From Acanthosepion esculentum (Eukaryota; Mollusca; Cephalopoda; Sepiida; Sepiidae), in assembly GCA_964036315.1 (NCBI GenBank), contig OZ038479.1, positions 54,819,746-54,883,745 of the forward strand: DNA of 64,000 nucleotides. Reading direction: 5' to 3'. This document shows positions 10,876 to 21,110 of this stretch, piece by piece. The first letter of the stretch is position 1; the number at the start of each line of letters is the position of its first letter. The position numbers and the translations under genes are program-made. Under the pieces are notes generated by a model that was not told the DNA's origin, ran no database searches, and saw nothing but the letters and a program-made list of their open reading frames with translations.

Positions 10876-11258
10876 GTTCCCAAGATGACTTCTGTAAAAA
10901 TGTTGATTCAAAAACTTGACAAGAATATGTCTATCCAATGTCTGTTTCCATATGGCACACTATATCTTTGAGATTTTGCACAGTTCACAAGAATGTGGCT
11001 TCTCTCTCATATTACTCATACATAACACTATGCTTTTATAGAAGACAAAATCACACATTTCAAAGTACATATTTCTTTTTTGACAGTTGACTTTCATTGT
11101 GATGCTTTTGAAAATATAGATACTCAATTTTTACGTCAATATTGTAGCATATATGGCTCTGCCCTTGATGGAAATTCAAGAGTCTTGTTTTCTTTCATTT
11201 AAATTCCCAATATTAACAGTCATTATGAATATCAGGTTTTTCTGTTCAGCCAAAACAT
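10876..11258 (-). other. 5' part of ZNF A terminal exon, with relic finger
   Basis: Reading the minus strand, CTTCACAG (polypyrimidine then AG at 11260-11259) is a good splice acceptor and is conserved at loci B and D. The exon begins ATGTTTTGGCTG, but this frame stops after 8 codons, so it is leader or an upstream ORF. Further on, a frame reading HMETDIG then TYSCQVFESTF is a decayed first finger. A short deletion puts it out of frame with the array. The same deletion is found in B and D. Confidence 0.6.
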
Positions 11259-12472
11259 CTGTGAAGATAAAGAAATAAAATAAAAACAGAGACAGTGAAT
11301 AATATGAGACATCAGTTCATATTTTAACAGATACATTTAGCTATATGTTAATGCTAATTGACATCAGCACAGGGACACAATAATGCAACAGCCAGGAAAG
11401 ATCAATAATAAAGAAAATCAATAATTTTACCTTGAATAATTTCATTTGCAGTTACAAAACATACTACACATTGCACAAGGATAAGATTTTTCTGAAAAAT
11501 TTTCAAATGTGTAAAATATTCTTTTAGAAATCTTTCTTTTGACTTACAATAAACAAACTCTGTTTTGATTAAATACATGCATACAACAGTCTTGCAATAC
11601 TAAGTCAAGTCATTAAAAATGATGATTTAGGCATGAATCTTGAAATGAGGCTAAAGACTGTGACAACATATAAAAAGCATTAAATTTAAAGCATAATCAC
11701 AAAGTGAAGCTTTTTTTTATTTCGGGAAAGAGAGAATGAGGGACCAAATTAAAATATCAAATAAACTATCTTTGTTACATCACAAGTTATATAAATTAAG
11801 ATGGTGATATAAACCTGGCAATTCTCAGTTTGTTGATTCCAACAAAACATTTCATGAAAAAAATCAAATAGATTAAATTTAATATTTCCAAGCTGAAAAA
11901 TAGTTTCCTGTATTTTACACCAAATTTAATTTATTGTTTTATTTGTTTTTAAACTAAAATTGATTATATTGACAAATCTGTGTACACATAATTCTCCTTA
12001 TTGAAACATATTTCAAAAATAAAATCTACCTATCAGAAACATTATTTCAGGAAGATTAACTGATTTAAAGTTGAGTTAATCTATATTAAAACAAATATTA
12101 CTTACTTTTAGTTTAAAATATAGCATTTTTTTTAACACAGAGGTATGTGTTCTTATGAGTTACTGTTATATCTATCCATAAGTTTATGCTGGTGAGATTT
12201 CTATAAGGAGTATATACTTGTAGTAAAATTACATGACAATTACAATGTAAATGCCTTTATTAGATAATTTTCAAATATGCAGTAATTTTTAAAAAAGTTA
12301 AAATATTTGAAACATTCTAATATTTCATAGAATTTTAGGTACTTTGGCTTCCAAGTCTTACTTATGAAGAATACTTATAGAGGAAATGTTACAAAATTGC
12401 CAGTAAATTTTAAATTTAGTATAGTCACTGCTTTCATTTTTTTTGAAAATGTCATATATAGATGCCTGTATT
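11259..12472. repeat. Upstream flank shared by ZNF duplicons
   Basis: The segment matches 43194-44330 (B), 25705-26700 (C, no array) and, in reverse, about 53500-54320 (D). Shared words include TTACAAAACATACTACACATT, GGAAAGATCAATAATAAA and TTTAGCTATAT.TTA. It lies upstream of the array and probably includes the intron before the array exon. No upstream coding exon was recognised. Confidence 0.7.
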
Positions 12473-12710
12473 TACCTGCCTGCACGACTCTTCGACAGAA
12501 TTGAGTCACTCTCAGTCACTGTGTGTTTATCTGAATCTAAAAATAAACACGCTAAAATTCACCCTCATCCCGTACCGTACGCTGACGGCTTAGTGGGAGA
12601 AGTTCGGACTGACGCAAATTCAGTCGGGTTTCGATCCTAGCTAGAGGCAACCGGACGTCTAGCCACACTGATGAGCTGTGAAACAACGAAACAGTCTGTG
12701 GATGACAAAA

Positions 12711-12770
<60 letters not shown>
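12473..12770 (+). repeat. SINE-like insertion with tRNA-type B box
   Basis: The paralogous flank at 26690-26710 runs straight through GATGCCTGTATTTAC, while here it is interrupted. The insert holds GGTTTCGATCC (12628-12638), close to the pol III B-box consensus GGTTCGANNCC. Its 3' end carries GGACGTCTAGCCACACTGAT and GAAACAACGAAACAG, then the AT/GT microsatellite. This suits a tRNA-derived SINE with a repeat tail. The head is not well enough kept to name a tRNA. Confidence 0.5.
12711..12768. repeat. (AT)5(GT)24 microsatellite
   Basis: Pure AT repeat 12711-12720 followed by pure GT repeat 12721-12768. It forms the 3' tail of the SINE-like insert. Confidence 0.95.
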
Positions 12771-12779
12771 TTTTAGCAA

Positions 12780-14465
12780 GATTTTCGAAAATGAAAAGTT
12801 TCTGAAATAATTTCATTCATTTGTGAGTAAATCCTGAAAGTTCAACAATTATTTGATTTTTGCAAGAATTTCCAAATCAATGTTTTTGTTTGCAAAAAGA
12901 CGCTGAAATTCCCCATACTAATTTATAGCCCCATATTGACGCCTAAAAAAATAAAAAATTGACGTTTCTCAAGAGGATTACGGAAAAAAAAATTCTAGGA
13001 AAAATTCATTTGGGAATGGGATGGTCTTTCCACGTCTTAATAAAAACACAAAAACTTGGATGATAAACTTTCTTAGTTTTTACTATTTTTCATGCTTATT
13101 TTTTTAGAGAATATTTCAAAGTACCTACTCCATTATAATATAAAAATTAAGAACATCCAAAAAATTAACCCATCTGGATTAGACACGAGTTAAAAGGGAG
13201 GGGATATAAATGACCTTAAAAAAATTCATGAAAACATAAACGAAATAACAAAACAAAATGAAAACAAAATGACTGAAGTTTGTATTATATACAAACTTCA
13301 GTCATTAATGAATGCATCCTGAAAATTTCAATAAAATCGGATAATTCCTTGATTTTTGGTAAATATTTATATTACGGGGATATCGTTTTTTTCTTTTTGT
13401 TTTACTACTGGCTTGTCGAAAGAAAAATATTCTGTGATACTAAGTTTTTCTAACGACCGTATTATTTTGCAATGCAAATTATTAAAATTACATACTTTAT
13501 GGATTTTTTCATTCATCAATTTTGGGTTTATCCCTATGGAACAACACTTTTCCAACTTTTAGAGAGTGCAGTTTATTAAAATGTTATTTATTTCATTAAA
13601 ATCTGTCATGATAAAATAAAATTACACCTCAATTTTTTACTTTCATTCGTTTGCAAAGCTAACGACCGAAAAATATAAAATCAAAATAATTGAGAAACAA
13701 GTCGGTAAATAAGGATTTTTTTTTTAGTATTCTTCCACTTAAAATGCAAACGATAAAAAAAACCGTATCATTTCTTTCACTTTGTGTTCAATTGATTTTT
13801 CGTTGACATTTCTGTTTGTTCAGTTCGTATAATAATGTCGAAGCTGAAATGAATGAGACAAAGTAAGAATTAAGAGTGAAAAACAAACCGTGACAAAGTT
13901 GAAATTACTTTTTAGAAAATATGTCGTCTCTGGATGACGTAAGAAGACGAAAGAAAAGTAAGCGGTGTTAAGCAAGATTTGGTTCCTCAGATTTCTTGTC
14001 ATTTAGAGATTAAAATTATTGAAAAGTAGATGCATGATATTTCTTCATGGTCACTGTCAGCGCTTAGGGCTCAATTTCGCCCACTTCCCGAATCCATAGT
14101 GTTCACTTGTCTACATGTCGAGTCGACTATCATTAAGTAAATTTATTTTTAAATATTATTGAATGTACAACAGTCATCAATATAATCAGGCCTGGGCTAA
14201 TAATACCGTGAACTGTTTCCACATTTAACTGTTAGTGTTAAAATTAAAATAAACATTATCAATGGAATAAAATTAAAAAGGAAGACACTGTCATGAGTGT
14301 TATACTGTTGTGTATTTTTGGAAGTAGACGAAGAAAAACTTCAACTCCTCAAAATAAATTTATGTTACCGACCATTTTTGATTTTCATTGATTTGAGAAA
14401 ATAAATAAAAAAATTATTTCGCTTAGAAATTTCATTTTTTGTTTATGCTTCAAAGTTGATACATT
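12780..14465. repeat. AT-rich duplicon block (family II), copy 1
   Basis: Paralogous to about 29800-32200 and 47100-48500 in the same orientation. Landmarks are AATTTCCAA.TCAATGTTTTT, CCTGAAAATTTCAATAAAATC (about 13318), AGACGAAAGAAAAG..AGCGGTGT (about 13944) and TTTCGCCCACTTCC (about 14075). No long reading frame is conserved between copies. Confidence 0.7.
13921..13957 (+). other. Possible mini-exon with splice donor
   Basis: ATG opens a short frame reading MSSLDDVRRRKK, which runs into AAAA|GTAAGC, a strong 5' splice-site match (GT at 13958). The paralogous copy at 47953 keeps the ATG, the frame (MSSMDDVRRRNK) and the donor. The copy near 31765 has an immediate stop after the ATG and has lost the GT. 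This could be a first exon, or a chance survivor in a repeat. Confidence 0.2.
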
Positions 14466-15734
14466 TGTAGTGACGCCTACACACACCACGCCCACAATTT
14501 ACTCAACAGCAATTGGACAATAAATATGCAGTACTATTCGTAAAGACAATTTACGCATCGCACGAGACGCATAAAAATTCTTCGTGTTTTGTTTCAACCA
14601 AACTCACTATAGTAAAAATCAACAATTGGTCGATTTTAGGCCAATCATAGAAATTGACACTTTGTTTAGTATTCTTCCCGCGCTCGTTCTGGGAGCGTTC
14701 GTTTACTGTATAAAAGCAGAAGTTTAAGGAAAAAACTTCAGTAGAATATTAAATTCCACAACCGAAACCTCGTACGTGTATTCTCGCAATTTTCAACTCA
14801 CACACACACAGACATTAACTACATTCACACACACAGTGAACTGTCTGTTATCAAAGCCAAGCGAACTATTCAGAACCTTAACATTCTTCTGCACAAAGAA
14901 CTTTCAAATTCAAGCATCAAACATTCTTAAACACTAAACAAATATCAACAAAGAACCTCCTAACAACATACACTTGTATTTCCCACACGGTTTTTACGAC
15001 TTAATCTTTATTGCCATTGTATATGCTTTTCTTTCAATATACTTTTTACTTGTTGATCTTTCAATCATCTCTTGTTGTTCTTTTCTGTGTTTTCTTTGCA
15101 AATTTAATGTGGAGTGTTAATGATAAAAACGCAACCTTTGACAAAAACCTTCTGATAATTTCTTACCAACCATTAGCGCCCCACACATCCACCTGTCGCA
15201 GTTAGCTCCTCCTCATTTCCTTAACCCGTCAACAGGGGTCTCTCTCTCCCGGGAGTATAAATACTGGCTGACCTTTCGCCTCTTTCTCTCTTTTCTGTGC
15301 TTACGCGCACGTGCGAGCAACTACCGCAACACAGGCCGCGGGCCGCAACCTCGCCGATTGAGGCGAGGTATATAAAACTTTCTCTTAAAATTTCCAATAT
15401 GTGAACTCTTATACACAACCGGCGTTTCCCATATTCTGGGAACACGCTAAAACAAAATTCACCCGTACGGACATTCAACTCAACACACACACAATAACTT
15501 TCCATACAGACACTGTAACATTTTATTCATGTCTTAAATGTATATGTAACTCGTGTTTTAATCTATTCGTTAATAATATATATTTGTTTTGTACATATAT
15601 ATCGGTCTTGTTTGCTTTCTTTGGACTCCATTAAAGTCCAACATTCTTATGTAGCTGGACCGGCCAGCGGAAGCCTTAACCTAGAGATAACTCATCTTCT
15701 CTTCACACATTCACACACCGCATGGTCCACTACA
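14466..15734 (+). mobile_element. LTR-like insertion, ~1.27 kb
   Basis: The ends are an inverted heptamer, TGTAGTG at 14466 and CACTACA ending at 15734. The paralogous blocks at about 32170 and 48480 run straight from GATACAT/GTACAT into C.CCGATT.G.GATACC, so they are empty sites. Inside are two TATA boxes (about 14708 and 15254), CCAAT-type motifs upstream of the first, and the LTR unit also found at 4319-4793. It may be one long LTR or two LTRs fused by nesting. I see no clear target duplication. The short reading frames inside do not resemble proteins. Confidence 0.55.
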
Positions 15735-16514
15735 CACCGATTCGCGATACCTGAGGTTTAAAAATATATGGAAAATCTTTCATGATTTTTTATTTAATTT
15801 TATTTTTAATTTCAACCTAATATATTAAATTTAATATTTTCAATGAGCAAACAAAACGCTTTTCTCTATTTCAAAACAAATTGAAATTGACTGTAAGGAG
15901 TTTTCTGTTTTCATTTTTAAATTTCTGATTTTTTTTCTTTTAATTTAGTGCCATTGTTAAACATTTGTAATCAGAATATTTTATTAAAAAATCTTGCAAA
16001 ACATAAAATATACATTTCTGATACTTTATTTGAAGAATATTAGCTTATTTAAAGTTTAATTAAATCTGATTTGAAACAAATATTACTTATTTTAAATATA
16101 AAATGTCGATACCTGTTTATTTAAGATGTTGACGGCTTGATGACAGTTGGATGCTTATTTAATGTTATTCTATGGAGCTTTAGGTGCAAAAAAATAATTG
16201 AAGAATATAACATGAGCGCCTTTTATATATAATTTTTAAGTAGTCGGCAATCTTATAAATTTTTTTAAAAATATTCTCCGTAGACTAATGTTTTATTGAG
16301 TTTTAGATACTTTGGCTTTAGATTTACTAGCTATTGTTCTGTTTTCTGGTAATATTGTGTATGAACAATTGCATCTAAAACAATTCAGAATGTTTATACA
16401 GATACAAATAAAAATTCAAAATTCTTTTTAAAATACTGGGTAACCTTAAGTTGTAATAAGCTTTTCGGTTTATGATTAGTAAATATAGCTTTTTGCTTAA
16501 TATGCGTATTCCCT
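15735..16514. repeat. AT-rich duplicon block (family II), continued
   Basis: Continues the paralogy with about 32180-33600 and 48490-49280: GCGATACCTGAGGTTTAAA, GAATATAACATGAGCGCCTTT (about 16202) and TATATATAATTTTTAAGTA. No gene seen. Confidence 0.7.
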
Positions 16515-17228
16515 TGTTGCGGTTGAGTGAAGATGTTAAGTTATATCAGAAGGTTTGAATGATCAGAAGGCTTAAAATTGTGCGTGTTCAATAATCTTCC
16601 ATCCACAACAATTAATAAAAGACAATAATATTGATTTAAAACATAACAATTGAATTTATTAAGTATTTGATGTACATGCATGTGAACTGAAAACGTTGGA
16701 CAGAGTTGTGTCCCTTAGACCAGGTAATAGTTGTACCTAAGCTCATAAAGAATAAGCTGATTGTAAAAGTGTAATTTAGAATATTGTACTTGCGTAAGTT
16801 GATGTACAGTTCTTTACTTATTTAGTAGTGAATATTTTCTGTTCACTTTAGGTAAGTAAAGTTTGTTTTAAGTTCGAAAGTTCTTTAACGTCTGACTGCG
16901 TTAGTCAAAGACGGGAGTTCCTTGAGTGTTACATTTTGGTAATTGTGTTGAGCGGTCGAAATTGGTTGTCGTTGTCGTGGTTTGCTCGGGACTGCTCGGT
17001 GTGACACGTGTTCTTGGGTTTTTATAACGTCTCATAGGCTCCGGGAAGAATGGCGCGTTATATGATCGTGCGCGTGGGAGCGATCTGATTGGTCGAAACT
17101 GACCAATCAGCAAGCTGGATTTACGGTGATCGACCAATGGATGCTTGTGATTACTTTGTTGGTAAAATCGTAACAAGAAGAGTGCATTTCCAGCGGAGGG
17201 TAAACTGGCTGTCGTGGAAGATTCCACA
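16515..17228 (-). mobile_element. Solo-LTR-like insertion, 714 bp, minus strand
   Basis: On the minus strand it begins TGTGGAATC and ends CCGCAACA, with a TATAAAA box (about 17020) and, upstream of it, the CCAAT palindrome CTGATTGGTCAG..GACCAATCAGATCGC. The plus-strand flanks read CCCT (16511-16514) and GCCT (17229-17232), a likely 4 bp target duplication with one change. The paralogous block at about 33585 has the uninterrupted CAATTCCCTAAC. The 108-codon minus frame inside is without family similarity and is probably incidental. Confidence 0.6.
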
Positions 17229-18223
17229 GCCTAACTTGTTAACTATTGAAACCAAATTGAAAAACATTTAAAAACTTTATAAATTGTTCTAATTAAAAAA
17301 ATTTTTAAATGAAAAGAAGTCTTGTAAAAATTCATTATTCATCAAAAAAATGTTTTTTCTTAAGACAATAGTGTTGTAGTGATTGCCTAAATGAATGTCC
17401 TGTTCATTATTTTTAATGACCTTACTTAGACTTGCCATACTGTTGTATGCATGTATTTGATCAAAACAGAATTTATTTATTATAAGTTGAAAAATTAATC
17501 TCTAAAAGAATAATATTTTAAACTTTTGAAAAATTTTCAGAAAAATATTACTATTTTACTTGTATATTGTGTAATATGCTTTTCAACTTCAAATGAAATC
17601 ATTCAAGATAAACTTTTATTATTATTATTATTGATCTTTCCTGGCTGCTGCATTATTGTGTCTCTGTGTGATCACAGTCAGTTGTGTCATGCGTGATGCA
17701 CGCTTAGAAAATTGTGTATCCATACTGATAAATCTGCCAACACAACATAATTCTCTTTATTAAAAAATCTTTCAAAAATAAAATATACACTTCTGAAATG
17801 TTGTTTGAGAAAATTAGCTGATTTAAAGTTTAATTAAACTGAATTGAAATAAATATTACTTTTACTTTGAAATATTGTCGAAAAGAATTTTTTTAACACA
17901 GTGGTGGGTATTTTATGAGATGTCGATGGGTCTATCGACGGCCTGATGCTTGGGGAATTTAAAGACCAGATAATTGAAATAAAATTATATATGACAAATA
18001 CATAAACACTCTTTTTTATAATTTTTTTTTTTAGAATATTCAGTAATTTTAAAAATCTAACATATTTCAAAAGAAATAAAATAAAAATTTGTTTTGATGA
18101 ATAATGTTTACAAAAATTGTTTTCATTTTTAAAAATTTTAATTAAACTAATTTATAGTTTAAAAAATTTAAAAATTATGTATTAATCTGAAACAATCAAG
18201 TGATATTGTTAAAAACTGGTTTA
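17229..18223. repeat. Mixed duplicon pieces
   Basis: The segment 17385-17680 (GAATGTCCTGTTCATT, TTGTATGCATGTATTTGATC, GAAATCATTCAAGATAAACTT) matches 53950-54190 upstream of ZNF D, and so in reverse the flanks of A and B. The rest is shared AT-rich sequence ending near 18100. No gene seen. Confidence 0.6.
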
Positions 18224-18749
18224 TTGCAGTTTAGCACCCGCGCTCAGTTTGCATTAAATGTTTCCTGAATACTTACATTTATGTGTAATTGTATATGCTT
18301 CGTTCGAATCTGGTTTGATAAATTTGATTTTATTAAAATCTACCGTTTTGGACTTATCATCGTTGTTTGAATACATTCGCGGCGGAAAGCTAAATGCGGA
18401 GGAATGTAGTTAACAGGCTTTCTTTTTTCTTTTTTACTGATCTTACTTTTCTCAATTACTGTGCAAGAGAAGTATTTACGTACACATGCTAAGTTGCGCG
18501 CTGCGTGCGTAATAATCAAGACAAGTTTAATATACACACGATAGCTATTCCGCAGCAAATGTATGCAAACAACGCCAGTAATGGCTGCCGCAACGCGAAT
18601 GAATCCAAACTTTTACTGTCGATACCTCCAAGACGGTAGATTTTATCAAATTTATCAAGCCAGATTCGAATGAAGCATGTACAATTACACATAAATGCAA
18701 GTATTCAGGAAATTTTTAATGCAAACTGAGCGCGGGCGCTAGACTGCAA
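18224..18749. mobile_element. Long-TIR element, ~526 bp
   Basis: The first and last ~125 bp are inverted copies: left TTGCAGTTTAGCACCCGCGC, right on the opposite strand TTGCAGTCTAGCGCCCGCGC. The pairing continues past GAATACTT.CATTTATGTG and TTCGAATCTGG.TTGATAAA. The centre contains CGCAACGCG and an AACGCCAGTAATGGCTG segment that recurs, inverted, near 30950. No transposase is seen, so this is a non-autonomous fold-back or MITE-like element. Confidence 0.65.
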
Positions 18750-19027
18750 ATTAACTGAATATTTATGAATCCTGAATAAATGGAAAAGAAAGATTACTAC
18801 AATTTCAGTGAACCCAGTATTTTAAAAAGAATTTTTAATTGTGTATAAATGTGAATTGTTTTCTAAATACAGACGTCCATGCACGATATTATAAGAAAAT
18901 AAGAGCAGTAACTAAGCAGTAGTAAATTTATAATTTGTTGGTAATTTTCTAACATTTCCTCAACAAGTGTCTTCATAAGTAAGACTATAAAGACAAAGTG
19001 CCTAAAATTCAATAAAATATTAGATTG
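18750..19027. other. Duplicon sequence next to the retrotransposon
   Basis: AT-rich flank with words shared by other blocks (AATAAAATATTAGATT also near 34128). It forms the left target flank of the LTR retrotransposon. No gene seen. Confidence 0.5.
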
Positions 19028-19032
19028 CTTAG

Positions 19033-19318
19033 TGTTGTGGTAGGATCCACCTAATCTGCATAGCGGGGTACCGACTATATAAATATGGTTGGTACCGAAA
19101 GACAGGAGGCTAATCACGAGATCCAACTAGAGACTTTGCCCGACTGCGACTTAGTCAACACATTCTCCAGGAACGTCTTCCCAGAAATATACAGAAATAC
19201 TATATGTAAATATTGTGTACACTTTCTTGTTATAATACATTCTTGTTCTAAGTACATTTTGTGTTGCATTATTATTCCATGCATTAGTCGAGATTCAACA
19301 ATGAGTCAAGACTCAACA
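19033..19318 (+). repeat. 5' LTR
   Basis: 286 bp with terminal TGTTG/CAACA. A TATATAAAT box lies at 19076-19084, likely the promoter. It aligns with the 3' LTR at a constant offset of 5177, with 4 differences. The 18-mer starting at 19301 (ATGAGTCAAGACTCAACA) is repeated, with one change, directly outside the LTR at 19319-19336. Confidence 0.93.
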
Positions 19319-19369
19319 ATGAGTCAAGACTCAACGAAGTAGAACGAACCATACGCCAAGTTTCAACAA

Positions 19370-19387
19370 TGGCGACGAAGTAGAACG
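19370..19387 (+). promoter_or_regulatory. Candidate primer binding site
   Basis: TGGCGACGAAGTAGAACG begins with TGG, the complement of a tRNA CCA end. It lies 51 bp after the LTR, unusually far. A 20-mer inside it (GAAGTAGAACGAACCATACG) occurs also at 19336-19355, so the leader seems to have been duplicated and the site pushed away from the LTR. The primer tRNA cannot be named by eye. Confidence 0.5.
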
Positions 19388-20052
19388 AACCATACGGAAA
19401 AAAGAAAGAATTAATAGTGAGAGTTTCAACAATTGGGACAAGTCATTGAAGAACCCAGGCTGAAAAAAAAAACTATTACTTCAAAGTCCAACGTTAACGT
19501 AACGACGAAGGATTCGGAACTTCTGGATATGTAGAACTCGTTAAAAGACGACTAAGCATAAAGGAACGTTCACTCAGAAAAATTTGAAAGGTGTCGTAAA
19601 CGAATAACGGTAATTTTAAATTGAAAAATTATCTACAACGAGACACCCTCTAAAAAAGAAAAAAACTGGCCGACTACAAAAACATGCATGGAAGTAAAAG
19701 GAGCACAAATACACCGTGTCGACTTTGAAAGGTAACGAACTTTAAAAAAATTTTTTTTTTTATTTGTTCAACAATATAGTGACGAATTACCTCTGATAAG
19801 AAAATCAGAAGTTGTCATTGAAATACGCGAACAGAAGTCGAAAACGAGAAAAAAAAAAGTCCGACGGTCTCTGTTCACAATAAAAAAAAAAATAAAAAAA
19901 AAAAATACCAAAGTTGATTAGCACGGGCGTGAATGTAAAAGCAAGTCATAAAATTTGTACGTTGTTTCGATTTTTTTGGTCAGCTTATATGATATTCGTG
20001 GATACACAAATTAAAAGTATATTCCTTGTTGCATGAACACTATCAGCTAAAA
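19388..20052 (+). other. Retrotransposon leader
   Basis: Untranslated region between primer site and gag start, A-rich, with several poly(A) or poly(T) runs (for example about 19745-19760 and 19885-19908). No reading frame of note. Confidence 0.6.
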
Positions 20053-20854
20053 ATGGAGGAACTATCCAAAGACATATCTGAATTATTCAAAAGACAGCAA
20101 GAACAACAGATAGCGCTGAAAAAATATCAAGAACGGCAAGAGGAAAGACTTTTAGAAATTCAAAAGTTAACACTGGAGAAATTAAACAACTATCAGGCAA
20201 ACGAGGGAAATTCTTCATATTCTAATAACACCATATTTAATTCGCTGGAAACTTTCAACTATGTGCCAGACGAAGAAAAAACGTTTGAAGCGTACTTTAA
20301 ACGATATGAAGATATTTTCTACACACTGTGAAAACTGGTCGAATTCAAGAAAAGTCAGTCTATTACTAAGAAAGCTAGGTACAGCAGAACATAGCAAATT
20401 TGTAGATTTTGTTCTATCGAGAAAAACAACTGAATTGGAATTCTCGGAAACAGTGAAATTGCTAAAAGAGCTGTTTGGAGCAAATATGTCGCTTTGGCAT
20501 AAGCGATGGTTATGCATGAATGTCTCTAAATCCGACGATCAGGATTACTTAACATATGCATCTATAGTGAATAGACATTGTGACAATTTCAGATTGGCAG
20601 AGATTACGGTTGAAGAATTCAAGTGCTTAATTTTTGCTCAAGGACTGGTATCCAGTAAGAGTGCCGAAATAAGACGTAGAGTTTTGTCTAAACTCGAATC
20701 TGAACAAGGCCTTACCCTGCAAAAGTTAGCAGAGGAGTGTCAACGGGCCGTAAGTTTAAAGAAAGAGTCGCAAAAAATCGAAGAAGCTGGCATTGCTTAT
20801 ATTAAAAAAATTAAAAAAACAGTCAAAGTACCCATCAGCAAAAAATTGGAGTAA
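20053..20854 (+). CDS. gag: Gag (capsid) region, frame-broken
   Basis: Structural protein that would form the retrotransposon particle. I start at the ATG of MEELSKDISELF; upstream codons in frame are TTG, not ATG. Residues 1-45 are rich in Glu, Gln and Lys and probably coiled-coil. The capsid part begins FNYVPDEEKTFEAYFKRYED, the usual opening of Gypsy gag of this type. At about 20320-20330 the frame changes by +1; the new frame continues the capsid (LLLRKLGTAEHSKFVDF, LKELFGA, YASIVNRHCDNFRL) to 20854. A second +1 change near 20800-20830, among A runs, leads to the zinc knuckles. So gag is not translatable in one piece as given. The capsid identity is firm from order and motifs. Confidence 0.85.
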
Positions 20855-21110
20855 AAATTCGGCGTATTTTAAAAATAGACAAGAAAATAAAAAGAACGAG
20901 GATGGAAAAAAGGTCCCACCATATAATTGCAGACGTTGTAACGAAAGACACTCGGAGATAAATTGCCCATATAGAAATAAGAAGTGTTTCGTGTGCCAAA
21001 AGAATGGTCACAAAGGATCGTGTTGTAAAACGAAAAAATTCAATAGCCGAATTAGACAAACAAATTCGAATATCAAATCAGAGAGATTTGAGGAAATATG
21101 TGACGACTGA
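20793..21110 (+). CDS. gag: Nucleocapsid zinc-knuckle region
   Basis: The frame carries two knuckles in the order usual for these elements: CRRCNERHSEINC (C-X2-C-X3-H-X4-C, atypical spacing) and CFVCQKNGHKGSCC (canonical C-X2-C-X4-H-X4-C). They would bind element RNA during packaging. The frame differs from both the capsid before and the protease after it, and has no ATG at its start, so it depends on repair of the frame breaks or on frameshifting. Its end overlaps the protease frame at 21004-21110. Confidence 0.8.
   Translation: MLILKKLKKQSKYPSAKNWSKNSAYFKNRQENKKNEDGKKVPPYNCRRCNERHSEINCPYRNKKCFVCQKNGHKGSCCKTKKFNSRIRQTNSNIKSERFEEICDD

Noticed and set aside
9903..10919. Long plus-strand open frame (338 codons) over ZNF array A, with repeated [11 protein letters not shown]; similar antisense frames at B (42115-42864) and D (55231-55881).
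   Set aside because: The array repeats every 84 bp, a multiple of 3, so a stop-free antisense frame in one unit repeats in all. It has no known motif and the sense strand explains the sequence.
16901..17227. 108-codon minus-strand frame; contains LIGQFRPIRS, also readable at 62570-62610.
   Set aside because: The shared residues are the translation of the CCAAT palindrome in the LTR-like promoter, not a protein domain.
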